From: Roseovarius sp.
GTDB lineage: Bacteria > Pseudomonadota > Alphaproteobacteria > Rhodobacterales > Rhodobacteraceae
Assembly: GCA_002720475.1 (NCBI GenBank)
Contig: PBIL01000011.1
Coordinates: forward strand, 1 to 64,000
DNA: 64,000 bases
Direction: 5' to 3'
The position numbers and the translations under genes are program-made. Positions 27,699 through 35,620 of this stretch are shown piece after piece. The notes beneath the pieces are model-generated. The model made no database searches. It worked only from the letters and a program-made list of their open reading frames with translations, and was not told where the DNA came from. Position 1 is the stretch's first letter. Each line of letters begins with the position of its first letter.

Positions 27699-29483
27699 CT
27701 ATCGAGATGCGGGCCTTATAGCAGCGGTTTCGGCGGGTTCAATCGCGGGCCGCAGACCCAGAAGCGGGGCCGTGCGGCGGATGATCTCGGCGGCGACGGG
27801 AACGGCGGTCCAGCCCGCGGTGCGGCGCGGCTCGGAGCCCGAGGTCTCGACCGGCTCGTCGAGCGTCACGACGAGCACATAATGCGGATCGTCGGCCGGA
27901 AAGAAGCCCGCGAAACTGGCGATGACCTTGTCCTCGTCATAGCCGCCGCCGGTGGTCTTCGGCTTCTCGGCGGTGCCCGTCTTGCCGCCCACGGCATAGC
28001 CCTCCACCTCGGCCAGGCTGGCCGTGCCCTCGGTCACGACCTTGCGCATCAGAGCGCGCATGGTCGCGGAGGTCTTCTCGGAGATGACGCGCGGCCCCGG
28101 TCCATGCGCCGGATCGCGCAGCAGCGTGGGCGTGACCAGCCGCCCGCCGTTGACGAGGGTCGCATAGGCGGCGGCAAGGTGCATCGGGCTGGTCGAGAGG
28201 CCATGGCCGTAAGAGATGGTCATGGTCGAAAGCTCCGACCAGTTGGCAGGCAGGAGCGGGGCGCTGCCCGCCGCCTCGCTGATCTCGATGGGCGAGGGCT
28301 GCATGAAACCGAGCGCCTCCAGGAAATGGCGCTGCCGTTCGGCCCCGATCTGGAGCGCGATGCGCGCGCTGCCCACGTTGGAGGATTTCACCAGCACCTT
28401 CTCGGCGCTGAGTTCGGGGCCGTAATCGTGGAAATCGCGGATGCGGAAGCGGCCCCATTGCATCGGGCTGCGCGTGTCGATCACCGTGTCGGGCGTGACG
28501 ATCCGCTCTTCGAGGGCCTGCGCGAGGGTGAACGCCTTGAAGGTGGAGCCAAGCTCGTAGACGCCCTGCACCGCGCGGTTGAAGAGCGGGCTGTCGGCGG
28601 GATGTCCCTGCGTGGGCAGCGGCGGCCGGTCGTTCGGGTCGAAATCCGGAAGCGAGGCCACCGCGATCACCTCCCCCGTCCGCGCATCCATGAGAATCCC
28701 CGCCGCGCCTCTGGCGTTCATGATCTTCATGCCGCCCGAGAGCACCCTCTCCAGCGCCGCCTGAACGCTGAGATCGAGCGAGAGCACAAGCGCTTCGTTT
28801 GCGCGGGCGGGGTCGCGCAGGCGCGCGTCGAGCCGCTTCTCGATGCCCGCCACGCCCACCACCTCGGCCCCGTGAACCCCTTCCCGGCCGAAGCCCGCAC
28901 CGCCCAGCACATGCGCGGCCAGCCGTCCGTTGGGGTAGAGCCGCATCTCGCGCGGGCCGAAGAGCAGCCCCGGCTCGCCGATGTCGTGGACCGCCTGCTT
29001 CTGTTCGGGGCTGAGGGTGCGGCGGACCCAGAGGAACTTGCGCTTGCCGGTGAAATCGCGCAGGAGCCGGTCCCGGTCGAGATCGGGGAAGATCTCGGCC
29101 AGCTTCTCGGCGGCACGCCCGGGATCGACCATCTGCGGGGGCTGGGCGTAGAGGCTGTGGGTGTCGAAATTGGTGGCAAGCACCCGCCCCCGCCGGTCCA
29201 CGATATCGGCGCGCTGCGCGAAGATCTCGGCGCCCGCGCTGCCGACGCGCGGCTCTGCCGGTTCGGATTGCGCCAGCACCGCCATCTTGCCGCCCACAAC
29301 CGACAAGCCGATGAAGAACAGCCCCGCCAGCACCAGAAGCCGCCCCTCGGCGCGCCGCCGCGCGCGGTCGCGCATCTCCTCGTGGCGCAGGCGGATGTTC
29401 TCGCGCTCGATGGCGTCGGGGTTCTCGCCCTTGCGGCGGGCCTCGAGGATGCGTGCGAGCGGGCGCAGCGGGGTGCGGATCAT
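27699..29483 (-). CDS. ftsI: Peptidoglycan transpeptidase FtsI (PBP3)
   Basis: The septal class B penicillin-binding protein that cross-links peptidoglycan at division. From the ATG at 29481-29483 the product is 594 residues, with its start overlapping the ftsL stop (ATGA). A cytoplasmic tail of ~45 residues precedes one membrane helix (LLVLAGLFFIGLSVVGG). The transpeptidase motifs are STFK at Ser313-Lys316, SSN, and KTGT (GGKTGTAEKP). The dimerisation/pedestal domain starts at DIVDRRGRVLATN. Confidence 0.96.
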   Translation of the reverse strand: MIRTPLRPLARILEARRKGENPDAIERENIRLRHEEMRDRARRRAEGRLLVLAGLFFIGLSVVGGKMAVLAQSEPAEPRVGSAGAEIFAQRADIVDRRGRVLATNFDTHSLYAQPPQMVDPGRAAEKLAEIFPDLDRDRLLRDFTGKRKFLWVRRTLSPEQKQAVHDIGEPGLLFGPREMRLYPNGRLAAHVLGGAGFGREGVHGAEVVGVAGIEKRLDARLRDPARANEALVLSLDLSVQAALERVLSGGMKIMNARGAAGILMDARTGEVIAVASLPDFDPNDRPPLPTQGHPADSPLFNRAVQGVYELGSTFKAFTLAQALEERIVTPDTVIDTRSPMQWGRFRIRDFHDYGPELSAEKVLVKSSNVGSARIALQIGAERQRHFLEALGFMQPSPIEISEAAGSAPLLPANWSELSTMTISYGHGLSTSPMHLAAAYATLVNGGRLVTPTLLRDPAHGPGPRVISEKTSATMRALMRKVVTEGTASLAEVEGYAVGGKTGTAEKPKTTGGGYDEDKVIASFAGFFPADDPHYVLVVTLDEPVETSGSEPRRTAGWTAVPVAAEIIRRTAPLLGLRPAIEPAETAAIRPASR

Positions 29484-29827
29484 GGCCGTTGCTCCGTGTT
29501 CGAGACCTCGACGGGATCGGTGATGACAAGCGCCGCCGCGGCCGGATAGGGCACCTGATCGACGCGCCCGAACTGGTAGGGTTCCAGCGGCATGAGGCCG
29601 AGCCGGTCGTAATTCAGCTCCACCAGATCCATGAGCCGGTCGGGGCGGTTGAGATAGGCCCATTCGGCGTTGAGCATCCGAAGCCGCTGACGCGCCTCGG
29701 CGATGCCCCGCTGAAGCCGCTCGGCCTCGGCCAGCGCCTCCTGGGTGCGGTAATTCTCGCGATAGGCCCAGAAGGCAAGGCCGATCACGGCAAGCACGGT
29801 CAGGACGTGGAGAAGGCTGCGCATCAT
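29480..29827 (-). CDS. ftsL: Cell division protein FtsL
   Basis: A 115-residue bitopic membrane protein of the divisome (114 if the second ATG is used). A short N-terminus leads to one membrane helix ([18 protein letters not shown]), then a predicted coiled coil ([20 protein letters not shown]) and [19 protein letters not shown]. This layout and its place between rsmH and ftsI identify FtsL despite the family's low conservation. The start overlaps the rsmH stop (ATGA). Confidence 0.92.
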   Translation of the reverse strand: MMRSLLHVLTVLAVIGLAFWAYRENYRTQEALAEAERLQRGIAEARQRLRMLNAEWAYLNRPDRLMDLVELNYDRLGLMPLEPYQFGRVDQVPYPAAAALVITDPVEVSNTEQRP

Positions 29828-30813
29828 GTCTCTCGCTTCAGCAGGGGCATTCCGAGGGCGGCGGGATCGGAGCGGCCGGGGGCGGCGTCGGTCCGGGTGC
29901 CGATGCGCAGCCGGGCCGAGCGCGCGCGCGGGTTCCCGGCCAGCTCGTCCGCGTCCGGGGCGATGGCCTTTCGGGTCAGCAGGGTGAATTGCGGGGCCTC
30001 CCGTGGCGTCTCGGGGGCATGGCGGCTGCCGGTCCCCTGCGCGCCCGCGCGGGCCTGGAAGAACCGCTTCACCATGCGGTCCTCGATGGAATGGAAGGTG
30101 ACGACGGCCAGCTGCCCGCCGGGTTTCAGCGCGCGTTCGGCCGCCTCCAGCCCGTCGAGGAGGGCGCGGTATTCGTCGTTCACCGCGATGCGGATGGCCT
30201 GAAAGCTGCGGGTGGCGGGATGGGCCTGGCCGGGCTTCGGCCGCGGCAGGCACCGCTCGATGATGGCGGCAAGCGCGGCGGTGGTCTCGATCGGGGCGCT
30301 TTCGCGCGCGCGCAGGATGGCACGGGCGATGCGGCGGCTCGCGCGTTCCTCGCCGTAGAGATAGAGGATATCGGCGAGCTGCGCCTCCGAGGCGGTATTG
30401 ACCAGATCCGCGGCCGATGGCCCCTCCTGGCTCATCCGCATGTCGAGCGGGCCATCCTTCTGGAAGGAAAAGCCCCGCTCGGCCCGGTCGAGCTGCATCG
30501 AGGAAACCCCGAGATCGAGCACCACGCCGTCAAGCGCCTCGGCGTGGTCGTCCATCCGCGCGAAATTGCCCTGCACCAGCCGCAGCCGCTCGCCATAGGG
30601 CGCGCCCCAGTCGCGCGCCATGGCGATCGCCAGCGGGTCGCGGTCCATGCCGATGACCTGCTCGGCCCCCGCATCGAGCAGCGCGCGCGCATAGCCTCCC
30701 GCGCCGAGCGTGCCGTCGAGCCAGGTGCCGCGCACCGGCGCGACCGCCGCCAGCAGCGGGCGCAGGAGAACCGGGACATGCGGGGCGGGGGCGGCAGGGG
30801 CAGCGGCGGCCAT
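29824..30813 (-). CDS. rsmH: 16S rRNA (cytosine(1402)-N(4))-methyltransferase RsmH
   Basis: Methylates C1402 in the 16S rRNA decoding centre. The 329-residue protein has [13 protein letters not shown] near the N-terminus, the SAM motif [25 protein letters not shown], and the [13 protein letters not shown] motif typical of RsmH/MraW. It begins three bases after mraZ and is translationally coupled to ftsL. Confidence 0.97.
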   Translation of the reverse strand: MAAAAPAAPAPHVPVLLRPLLAAVAPVRGTWLDGTLGAGGYARALLDAGAEQVIGMDRDPLAIAMARDWGAPYGERLRLVQGNFARMDDHAEALDGVVLDLGVSSMQLDRAERGFSFQKDGPLDMRMSQEGPSAADLVNTASEAQLADILYLYGEERASRRIARAILRARESAPIETTAALAAIIERCLPRPKPGQAHPATRSFQAIRIAVNDEYRALLDGLEAAERALKPGGQLAVVTFHSIEDRMVKRFFQARAGAQGTGSRHAPETPREAPQFTLLTRKAIAPDADELAGNPRARSARLRIGTRTDAAPGRSDPAALGMPLLKRET

Positions 30814-30816
30814 GGC

Positions 30817-31320
30817 TCAGCCCCCGTCCGGCCTGTCGAGAAGGATGAGCGGGTCGAAATCCTCGGGGAACTCGTCAAGCCAGTCGGTGACATCGGCAAG
30901 GCGCTTGGCCTCGTAGGTCTCGGGCTTCCATATCTGGAAGGTGTCGCCGGCGGCGATGAAGAACGCCTCGTCGCCCAGATCGAGCTTCTTGCGCAGCTTC
31001 GCCGGCAGCACGATCCGGCCCGTGTCATCCACCGAGGTGGGCAGCGACTGGCCCTGGAACATGTGTTCGAGATAGCGCCGCTCCTTCGAGCCGCGCGGCA
31101 GGCGGGCGATCTTCTCGTCCACTTCCTGCATCGCCTCGATGGTGTAGCATTCGAGAAAATCGCGGCGGTGATCGCCGTAGACGATGATCAGTTCGGGCTG
31201 CTGCCCGGCGGACCAGTTGGGATCGCAGGCTTCGATCACGCGGCGAAAGAGCGCCGGGATCGAGACCCTGCCCTTGGCATCCACCTTGTGGGTGCTCTCG
31301 CCTCTGAATACCCGACCCAC
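30817..31320 (-). CDS. mraZ: Transcriptional regulator MraZ
   Basis: A SpoVT/AbrB-like DNA-binding regulator that in other bacteria binds repeats upstream of its own dcw operon. The product is 167 residues with a GTG start (GTGGGTCGGGTATTC). Two AbrB-like half-domains are visible: FRGESTHKVDAKGRVSIPA and SLPTSVDDTGRIVLPAKLRK, each with the DxxGR motif. It is first in the minus-strand dcw arm and preceded by an unusually long leader. Confidence 0.95.
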   Translation of the reverse strand: MGRVFRGESTHKVDAKGRVSIPALFRRVIEACDPNWSAGQQPELIIVYGDHRRDFLECYTIEAMQEVDEKIARLPRGSKERRYLEHMFQGQSLPTSVDDTGRIVLPAKLRKKLDLGDEAFFIAAGDTFQIWKPETYEAKRLADVTDWLDEFPEDFDPLILLDRPDGG

Positions 31321-31372
31321 TGTCCCGTTGGCCTCTCACCGCGCCCCCGGTTGACACCGCCCCCTCAGACGG

Positions 31373-31411
31373 AAAACGGCGGGTTGATCTGCTGCCAGTG
31401 ATCAACCCGCC
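31373..31411 (-). terminator. Intrinsic terminator inside the dcw leader
   Basis: On the minus strand a perfect 12-bp stem (GGCGGGTTGATC, 10-base loop, GATCAACCCGCC; 31378-31411) is followed by GTTTTCC. It is the strongest hairpin in the spacer and lies about 55 bases before the mraZ start codon. It should stop part of the transcription coming from the leader promoters, releasing a short RNA while read-through feeds mraZ. The T-run is short, which fits partial termination. Confidence 0.7.
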
Positions 31412-31580
31412 GCCCTCGTCCCGCCTAGCGGGGTTTCCGACTGCGCGCGCCACCTGGGGGGATGTCTGCTCGCCCGCGCGCCGGATTCTTGTTCGATGAA
31501 GCTGGGTGCCTGTATGAAACCTGACTTGGGAGTTTGTTTCGGGGTCTTGATGCCCCTTCGTCTGTCCCGTCCTCATCGTG
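31375..31580 (-). ncRNA. Probable UpsM-like leader-derived small RNA
   Basis: In Rhodobacter sphaeroides the dcw operon has a long 5' leader that yields the ~200-nt small RNA UpsM by partial termination ahead of mraZ. Here the same position holds a promoter-like pair near 31587-31615 and a strong terminator ending near 31375, giving a predicted transcript of about 200 nt. The stretch lacks a convincing protein frame. The 5' end is a prediction, and I did not compare the sequence with UpsM itself; the match is in position, size and terminator. Confidence 0.55.
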
Positions 31581-31586
31581 AGTTAT

Positions 31587-31615
31587 GGATAGCATGGTAT
31601 TTCTTGCCACCGCAA
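31587..31615 (-). promoter_or_regulatory. Predicted promoter for the leader RNA/dcw operon
   Basis: Read on the minus strand, TTGCGG (31610-31615) and CTATCC (31587-31592) are 17 bases apart. A start about seven bases further on, near 31580, would produce a ~200-nt RNA ending at the leader terminator. The -10 is imperfect for sigma-70; in R. sphaeroides the UpsM promoter is reported to depend on RpoH-type factors, which would tolerate such a sequence. Confidence 0.4.
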
Positions 31616-31748
31616 CGATTTTTTCGCTGAAATGACGCATGATCTTGTTCAGTCGCCCTCGGCAGAGCAAGATCGTGTGGGTATTTCGGTTATTTTTTGG
31701 AATATGATGCGTCTTGATGATTTTCTTACACAATATATGGTTCAGACC

Positions 31749-31818
31749 TTCTGCCCTCTGATTTCCCATGATTTCCAAGAAATATTCCCCTACCCGGCCC
31801 GTGTGCCATCATTTCCCA
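31749..31818 (-). promoter_or_regulatory. 10-bp-phased MraZ-box-like repeats
   Basis: On the minus strand TGGGAAATGA (31809-31818), TTGGAAATCA (31769-31778), TGGGAAATCA (31759-31768) and the weaker GAGGGCAGAA (31749-31758) all share one 10-bp phase. Known MraZ operators consist of TGGG elements repeated every 10 bp, so this is a good candidate for autoregulatory binding. A TATATT element lies just downstream on the minus strand (31732-31737) and could be the -10 of a second, distal dcw promoter. Confidence 0.55.
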
Positions 31819-31989
31819 CGGGTTCGCGCCGAAATCCGGCACGATCACAGCCGAATCACCTGTCCGAACCGGGGGTGCGCTCCGCCTCGGGCCGGGTCGC
31901 GCGCTGGCGCGCGGGGGCGGACCATGGGGTGGCATGACGCAAGAGGCCCCGCTCCGGCGGGGCCTCTGGCAGGGCGCGCGGGGGCCGGT

Positions 31990-32490
31990 TCAGTCCCGGG
32001 CCAGCCACTTGTACATGACGCGCGCATCCACGAGCCCCGCCGCCGGGTGGCGAAAGGCGCGCGGCAGGCGGCCCACCGTCTCGAAGCCCAGATCCTGCCA
32101 GAGCGCGATGGCGCCCGCGTTGGTCTCGACCACGAAATTGAACTGCATCGCCAGATAGCCCATGGCGCGGGCCTCGGCCTGCGCGTGCTCGCACAGGGCC
32201 CGGGCCACGCCGCGCCCGCGCGCGGCCTCGGCCACGACAAAGCCCGCGTTGCAGACATGCGCGCCGCCGCCCGCCTGGTTGGTCTTTATGTAGGACGTGC
32301 CCAGCACCGCGCCGCCCGCCTCGGCGAGGAAGGTCGCGCGCGGGGTCTCCATCCAGAGCGCGCGCACCGCCTCGGGGCCGAGACCGGGATCGAGCGCATA
32401 GGTCTCGCCCGCGCGGATCACCGCGCGCAGCATCGGCCAGAGCGCGTCGAAATCGCCCTCGCGCGCCGGCCGGATCGTGAGCTCAGCCAT
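31990..32490 (-). CDS. GNAT family N-acetyltransferase
   Basis: A 166-residue acetyltransferase of the GNAT fold. The acetyl-CoA binding motif A is evident (VVAEAARGRGVARALCEHA), preceded by a beta-strand GFVV and followed by NFVVETNAGAIALWQDLGFE, which is typical of the C-terminal motif B region. The substrate is unknown; some relatives with NAGAIALWQ act on small-molecule amines or amino acids. Its start overlaps the end of the acuI-like gene by eight bases, so the two are probably co-transcribed. Confidence 0.88.
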   Translation of the reverse strand: MAELTIRPAREGDFDALWPMLRAVIRAGETYALDPGLGPEAVRALWMETPRATFLAEAGGAVLGTSYIKTNQAGGGAHVCNAGFVVAEAARGRGVARALCEHAQAEARAMGYLAMQFNFVVETNAGAIALWQDLGFETVGRLPRAFRHPAAGLVDARVMYKWLARD

Positions 32491-33478
32491 TCACGTCGAC
32501 AACCACCCGCCCCCGCACCTGGCCCTTGAGGATCTCGGCCCCCAGCCGGGGCAGATCGGCCAGCGTGGCGGGCGCGACCATCGCCTCGAGCTTGTCCATC
32601 GGCAGATCGCGCGCGATACGGCCCCAGGCGCGGACGCGGTTCTCGTAAGGCTGCATCACGCTGTCGATCCCCAGAAGGTTCACCCCGCGCAGGATGAAGG
32701 GCGTGATCAGCGCCCCCTCGATGGCCGCGCCGCCCGCAAGCCCGATGGCCGCGACGGAGGTGCCGTATTTCATCTGCTTGAGCCCCCGGCCCAGCACCGC
32801 GCCCGCCACGGCATCGACGCAGCCCGCCCATTGCTCGCTTTCGAGCGGCTTTCTCGTGACCTCGGTCAGCTCCTCGCGCGCCACGATCCGCGTAGCGCCG
32901 AGGCTGCGCAGATAGGCCTCCTGCTCGGGCCGGCCGGTCACGGCGGCGACCTCATGGCCGAGCTGCGCGAGGATCGCCGTCGCCACCGAGCCCACGCCGC
33001 CCGCCGCACCTGTCACGAGCACCGGCCCGTGCCCCGGCACCAGCCCGTGATCCTCGAGCGCCATCACCGCCAGCATGGCGGTGAACCCGGCGGTGCCCAC
33101 GGCCATCGCCTGACGTGTGTCGAGCCCCTCGGGCAGCGGCACCAGCCAGTCGGCCAGAACCCGCGCCTTCTGCGCGTAGCCGCCCCAATGCGCCTCGCCA
33201 ACGCGCCAGCCGGTGAGCACGACCTTGTCGCCGGGCTTGTAGCGTGCGTCGCGGCTTTCCTCGACGGTGCCCGCGAAGTCGATCCCCGGCACATGGGGAT
33301 ATTTGCGCACCAGCCCCCCACCCGGCCCGATGCACAGCCCGTCCTTGTAATTCACCGTGGAATACTCGACCGCGACGAGCACCTCCGCCTCGGGCAGATC
33401 GTCCACCGTGATCTGTTTCACCGCCGCGGAGGTCTTGCCGCTTTCCTCGTCCTTCTCGACGACCAATGCGTTGAACAT
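32483..33478 (-). CDS. acuI: NADPH-dependent acryloyl-CoA reductase-like oxidoreductase (AcuI/YhdH family)
   Basis: A zinc-free MDR-family reductase of 331 residues from the ATG at 33476-33478 (MFNALVVEKDEESG), preceded by AAAAGGAGAGCG. Family features are STVNYKDGLCI near residue 45, PGIDFAGTVEES, and the NADPH loop VTGAAGGVGSVATAIL. AcuI of Rhodobacteraceae reduces toxic acryloyl-CoA from DMSP breakdown. No dmd or ddd genes are nearby, so the DMSP link here rests on family similarity only. A repeat element lies upstream. Confidence 0.8.
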   Translation of the reverse strand: MFNALVVEKDEESGKTSAAVKQITVDDLPEAEVLVAVEYSTVNYKDGLCIGPGGGLVRKYPHVPGIDFAGTVEESRDARYKPGDKVVLTGWRVGEAHWGGYAQKARVLADWLVPLPEGLDTRQAMAVGTAGFTAMLAVMALEDHGLVPGHGPVLVTGAAGGVGSVATAILAQLGHEVAAVTGRPEQEAYLRSLGATRIVAREELTEVTRKPLESEQWAGCVDAVAGAVLGRGLKQMKYGTSVAAIGLAGGAAIEGALITPFILRGVNLLGIDSVMQPYENRVRAWGRIARDLPMDKLEAMVAPATLADLPRLGAEILKGQVRGRVVVDVNG

Positions 33479-33513
33479 GTCGCTCTCCTTTTCCATCGCA
33501 GGGCCAGCCCCCG

Positions 33514-33567
33514 CTTCATCGTTCCAGAAATACTCCGGGGAGCGCGAGGGGCTGGCCCCTCGCTCCC
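33514..33567. repeat. GC-rich palindromic intergenic repeat, copy 2
   Basis: This copy reads CTTCATCGTTCCAGAAATAC, then TCCGGGGAG, then the palindrome GCGAGGGGC-TGG-CCCCTCGC. It shares order and sequence with the copies at 9331 and 49601. It lies between the DinB gene and the acuI-like gene, both on the minus strand, so as RNA it would be read in the opposite orientation to copy 1 relative to the flanking genes. The hairpin may act as a transcript boundary between the two units. Confidence 0.6.
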
Positions 33568-33637
33568 GCGTTCAGGCCCGCAGCCCCGGCCATGTCACCA
33601 CGTGCCACCCGACGAAACAGCGACAGGCGGGGCGCGG

Positions 33638-34153
33638 TCATTGTGCCTCCTCGGGCATGAAGACGATATCGGTCACGGGCGCCGCCAGCCCGGCGCGCGT
33701 CAGCATCGCGTGGACCTGGCCGCGGTGATGGGTCTGGTGGTTGAAGAAATGGGCCACGCAGGCGGCCATGGGCCGCGTCACCTCGGCCCCGAGCGCGCCC
33801 GAATAGAAGGTCAGGTCGCCGGTGAGGTGGATGCTGTTCACGCGGCTTGCCCAGGCCTTGATCCGGCCATCGGTGGTGAAGCGCTCGGCGCTCCAGGCCG
33901 GCCCGGTGGGGGTGAGCGTGGGGCTCTCCTTGATCCCGCCTTCGGGGCGGTTCTCCTCAACCCCGAAGCGGTGCAGCCAGATGCGATCCGCCCAGAGGAT
34001 ATGGTTGAGGGTGCCGAGGATCGAGCCGAAGAAGGCCCCGTGATCCTCGGTCAGCAGCTTGAGGCTCACCCCGTCGAGGACGCGGGTCACTTGCGCGTTC
34101 TGCCACGCATTATAACGCGCCATGAGCGCGACATAATCCGCCGTCAGCATCAT
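33638..34153 (-). CDS. DinB family protein
   Basis: A 171-residue four-helix-bundle protein. The metal-binding histidine triad of DinB/YfiT-like proteins can be assigned to His51 (LNHILWADRIW) and His139/His143 (HFFNHQTHHRGQVH). Members include thiol-dependent transferases and damage-inducible proteins; the reaction here is unknown. It starts on the last base of the DUF1326 stop, so it belongs to the DUF2182-DUF1326-DinB operon. Confidence 0.87.
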   Translation of the reverse strand: MMLTADYVALMARYNAWQNAQVTRVLDGVSLKLLTEDHGAFFGSILGTLNHILWADRIWLHRFGVEENRPEGGIKESPTLTPTGPAWSAERFTTDGRIKAWASRVNSIHLTGDLTFYSGALGAEVTRPMAACVAHFFNHQTHHRGQVHAMLTRAGLAAPVTDIVFMPEEAQ

Positions 34154-34782
34154 CAGCGCGGGCCTTTCCAGTCGATCCGGCAGATTTCCGCGCTGCGCCC
34201 GTCGAAATCCCAGACCCGTCCGAAGGCGCGCACGCGGCCCTTGGTGGCGGTGGCCACCGTGATGTCGGGGCCCATCCAGTATTCGGTATTGGTCACGACG
34301 ATATCCTCGCCCTTGTGGCCCTCCACGGGGACCACCTCGCCCTGGATCTTCTTGCCCACCATCAGGCGGCGGGCCTTGCCCTCGGTCTCGAAGATGACCG
34401 GCGCGCGTTCGGCCCCCATAAATTCGCTGACCAGCACCCCGAAGAGCCCCGTCGTGCCGCGGGCCTTGCCGGAAAAGATGTTGACCAGCCCTTCATAGGC
34501 CGCCTCGCTCGCGCGCTCGTCGATAAAGGCCGCGGCCTTCCAGTTGCCGCGCGCCATCAGGCCGGGGATTTCCAGCATCAGGCCCACCTTGAGCCCCGAG
34601 AGTTCCTCGTCGCCATAATGGCCTTCGTCGATGCGCACGCCCGACCAGGCCTGACAATAGCCTTCGGTGGGCGGATGCTTGCCAAGGCTGACCACGCAGG
34701 GGCAGAACACCGTGCAGTTGCAGTTGAGGATCAGCTCCCCCTTGATCGTCCAGGGCACCGTGCCCGCCGTGTCCAATGCCAT
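34153..34782 (-). CDS. DUF1326 cysteine-motif protein
   Basis: A 209-residue protein of the DUF1326 family. Near the N-terminus it has a compact cysteine cluster, CNCTVFCPC, with Cys21, Cys23, Cys27 and Cys29, which looks like a soft-metal site. The rest is a soluble domain containing FSGKARGTTGLFGVLVSEF. DUF1326 genes commonly sit beside DUF2182 genes, as here (17-base gap). The function is not established; metal handling is my inference from the cysteines and the partner. Confidence 0.85.
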   Translation of the reverse strand: MALDTAGTVPWTIKGELILNCNCTVFCPCVVSLGKHPPTEGYCQAWSGVRIDEGHYGDEELSGLKVGLMLEIPGLMARGNWKAAAFIDERASEAAYEGLVNIFSGKARGTTGLFGVLVSEFMGAERAPVIFETEGKARRLMVGKKIQGEVVPVEGHKGEDIVVTNTEYWMGPDITVATATKGRVRAFGRVWDFDGRSAEICRIDWKGPR

Positions 34783-34798
34783 TGTCCGGTCTCCTCTC

Positions 34799-35560
34799 TC
34801 AGATCGTCGTGAACAGGACCCAGGCGGACGCGCAAAGGAGCGCCGCGCCCAGGGGTCGCGTCAGGTATCGCCCCAGCTCGGGCAGCTTTTCCAGCACCAT
34901 GACCAGCGTGGCGAGCCCCATGAAGGCAAGGTTCATCACGCCGCCCACGAAGGCCAGCGCCATGAGCGCCCAGCAGCAGCCAAGGCAGACAAGGCCCAGC
35001 CGCAGCCCGTTGCGCCACGCGCCCTCGTCCCAATGGGCCATGAAGAAGGCCAGCGGGCGGCGGCACCTCAAAAGGCACGCCGCCTTGGCGGGGCTGAACT
35101 GATAAAGCCCCGCCAGCGCCAGCAGCGCCGCCGAGAGAAACCCCGAGCGGCTGTCGCCGAAGGCCGTGAGCAGCCCGCCGTTGAAGAGCACCATCTGCGC
35201 GCAAGCCGCGATCACCGAGAAGCCGAGCCAGACCGCGAGGTAGCCCGCCACCAGCGCGCCGAGCCGCGTTTCTCCGGCATGGCCGAGATCGTCATAGGTG
35301 GCGAAGGCCGGGAGCGCCGTGGGTGCCATCATCGCCGCCGACATGAGCGCCCACATGAGCGTGATGCGCGCGAATCCGGCGGCGTCAGGGGTCAGAACGC
35401 AGAGGCTGCGCAGGAAATCCGTGCCGAAGATCACCGCGCCCTCGCGCAGGTCGGCGGGCAGGGCCATGGCGTAGAGCAGACCCCAGGAACCGAGGATCAG
35501 CGCATAGAGCGCCAGCCACTGCGCGCCGCCCATCCGCCGGACCCGTGCCGCGATCATCAT
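34799..35560 (-). CDS. DUF2182 multi-spanning membrane protein
   Basis: A 253-residue inner-membrane protein with about seven hydrophobic helices. The family hallmark MWALMSAAMMAPTALPAF is at about residues 69-86, and LLRCRRPLAFF and GLVCLGCCWALM add cysteines near the membrane. The family is described as predicted metal-binding. GGGAGGGG directly before the ATG gives a strong ribosome binding site. It is the first gene of the DUF2182-DUF1326-DinB operon and is divergent from the GntR gene 60 bases away. Confidence 0.85.
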   Translation of the reverse strand: MMIAARVRRMGGAQWLALYALILGSWGLLYAMALPADLREGAVIFGTDFLRSLCVLTPDAAGFARITLMWALMSAAMMAPTALPAFATYDDLGHAGETRLGALVAGYLAVWLGFSVIAACAQMVLFNGGLLTAFGDSRSGFLSAALLALAGLYQFSPAKAACLLRCRRPLAFFMAHWDEGAWRNGLRLGLVCLGCCWALMALAFVGGVMNLAFMGLATLVMVLEKLPELGRYLTRPLGAALLCASAWVLFTTI

Positions 35561-35582
35561 CCCCTCCCGCGAGACTCAACCG

Positions 35583-35610
35583 TTGACGGGCAAATTGTCA
35601 GACATTTAAA
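35583..35610 (+). promoter_or_regulatory. Predicted promoter of the GntR gene
   Basis: TTGACG at 35583-35588 and TTTAAA at 35605-35610 lie 16 bases apart. Transcription would start around 35617-35621, which leaves almost no untranslated leader before the ATG at 35621. The -10 lies in the centre of the adjoining palindrome, so a bound repressor would block it. Confidence 0.5.
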
Positions 35611-35620
35611 TGTAAGACAA
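35595..35620. promoter_or_regulatory. 26-bp palindromic operator, probably for the adjacent GntR protein
   Basis: TTGTCAGACATTT followed by AAATGTAAGACAA is an inverted repeat matching at 22 of 26 positions, with TTGTC/GACAA at its ends and ACATTTAAATGT as a perfect core. FadR-subfamily GntR regulators bind palindromes of this type near their own genes. It directly abuts the GntR start codon and lies in the only spacer between that gene and the divergent DUF2182 operon, so it could control both. Confidence 0.65.

Noticed and set aside
26298-29549. A >1000-codon open frame on the plus strand opposite murE and ftsI
   Set aside because: Antisense to two essential genes with perfect family motifs. 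The hypothetical product has no recognisable domain.
31425-31937. Short open frames across the mraZ leader (both strands)
   Set aside because: They cross the predicted promoters and MraZ-like repeats, carry no ribosome binding sites and show no protein-like pattern.
31321-31989. rnpB (RNase P RNA), which can lie near mraZ in some alphaproteobacteria
   Set aside because: I searched both strands by eye for the conserved GAGGAAAGTCCGGGCT-like and ACAGAA-type segments and found neither.
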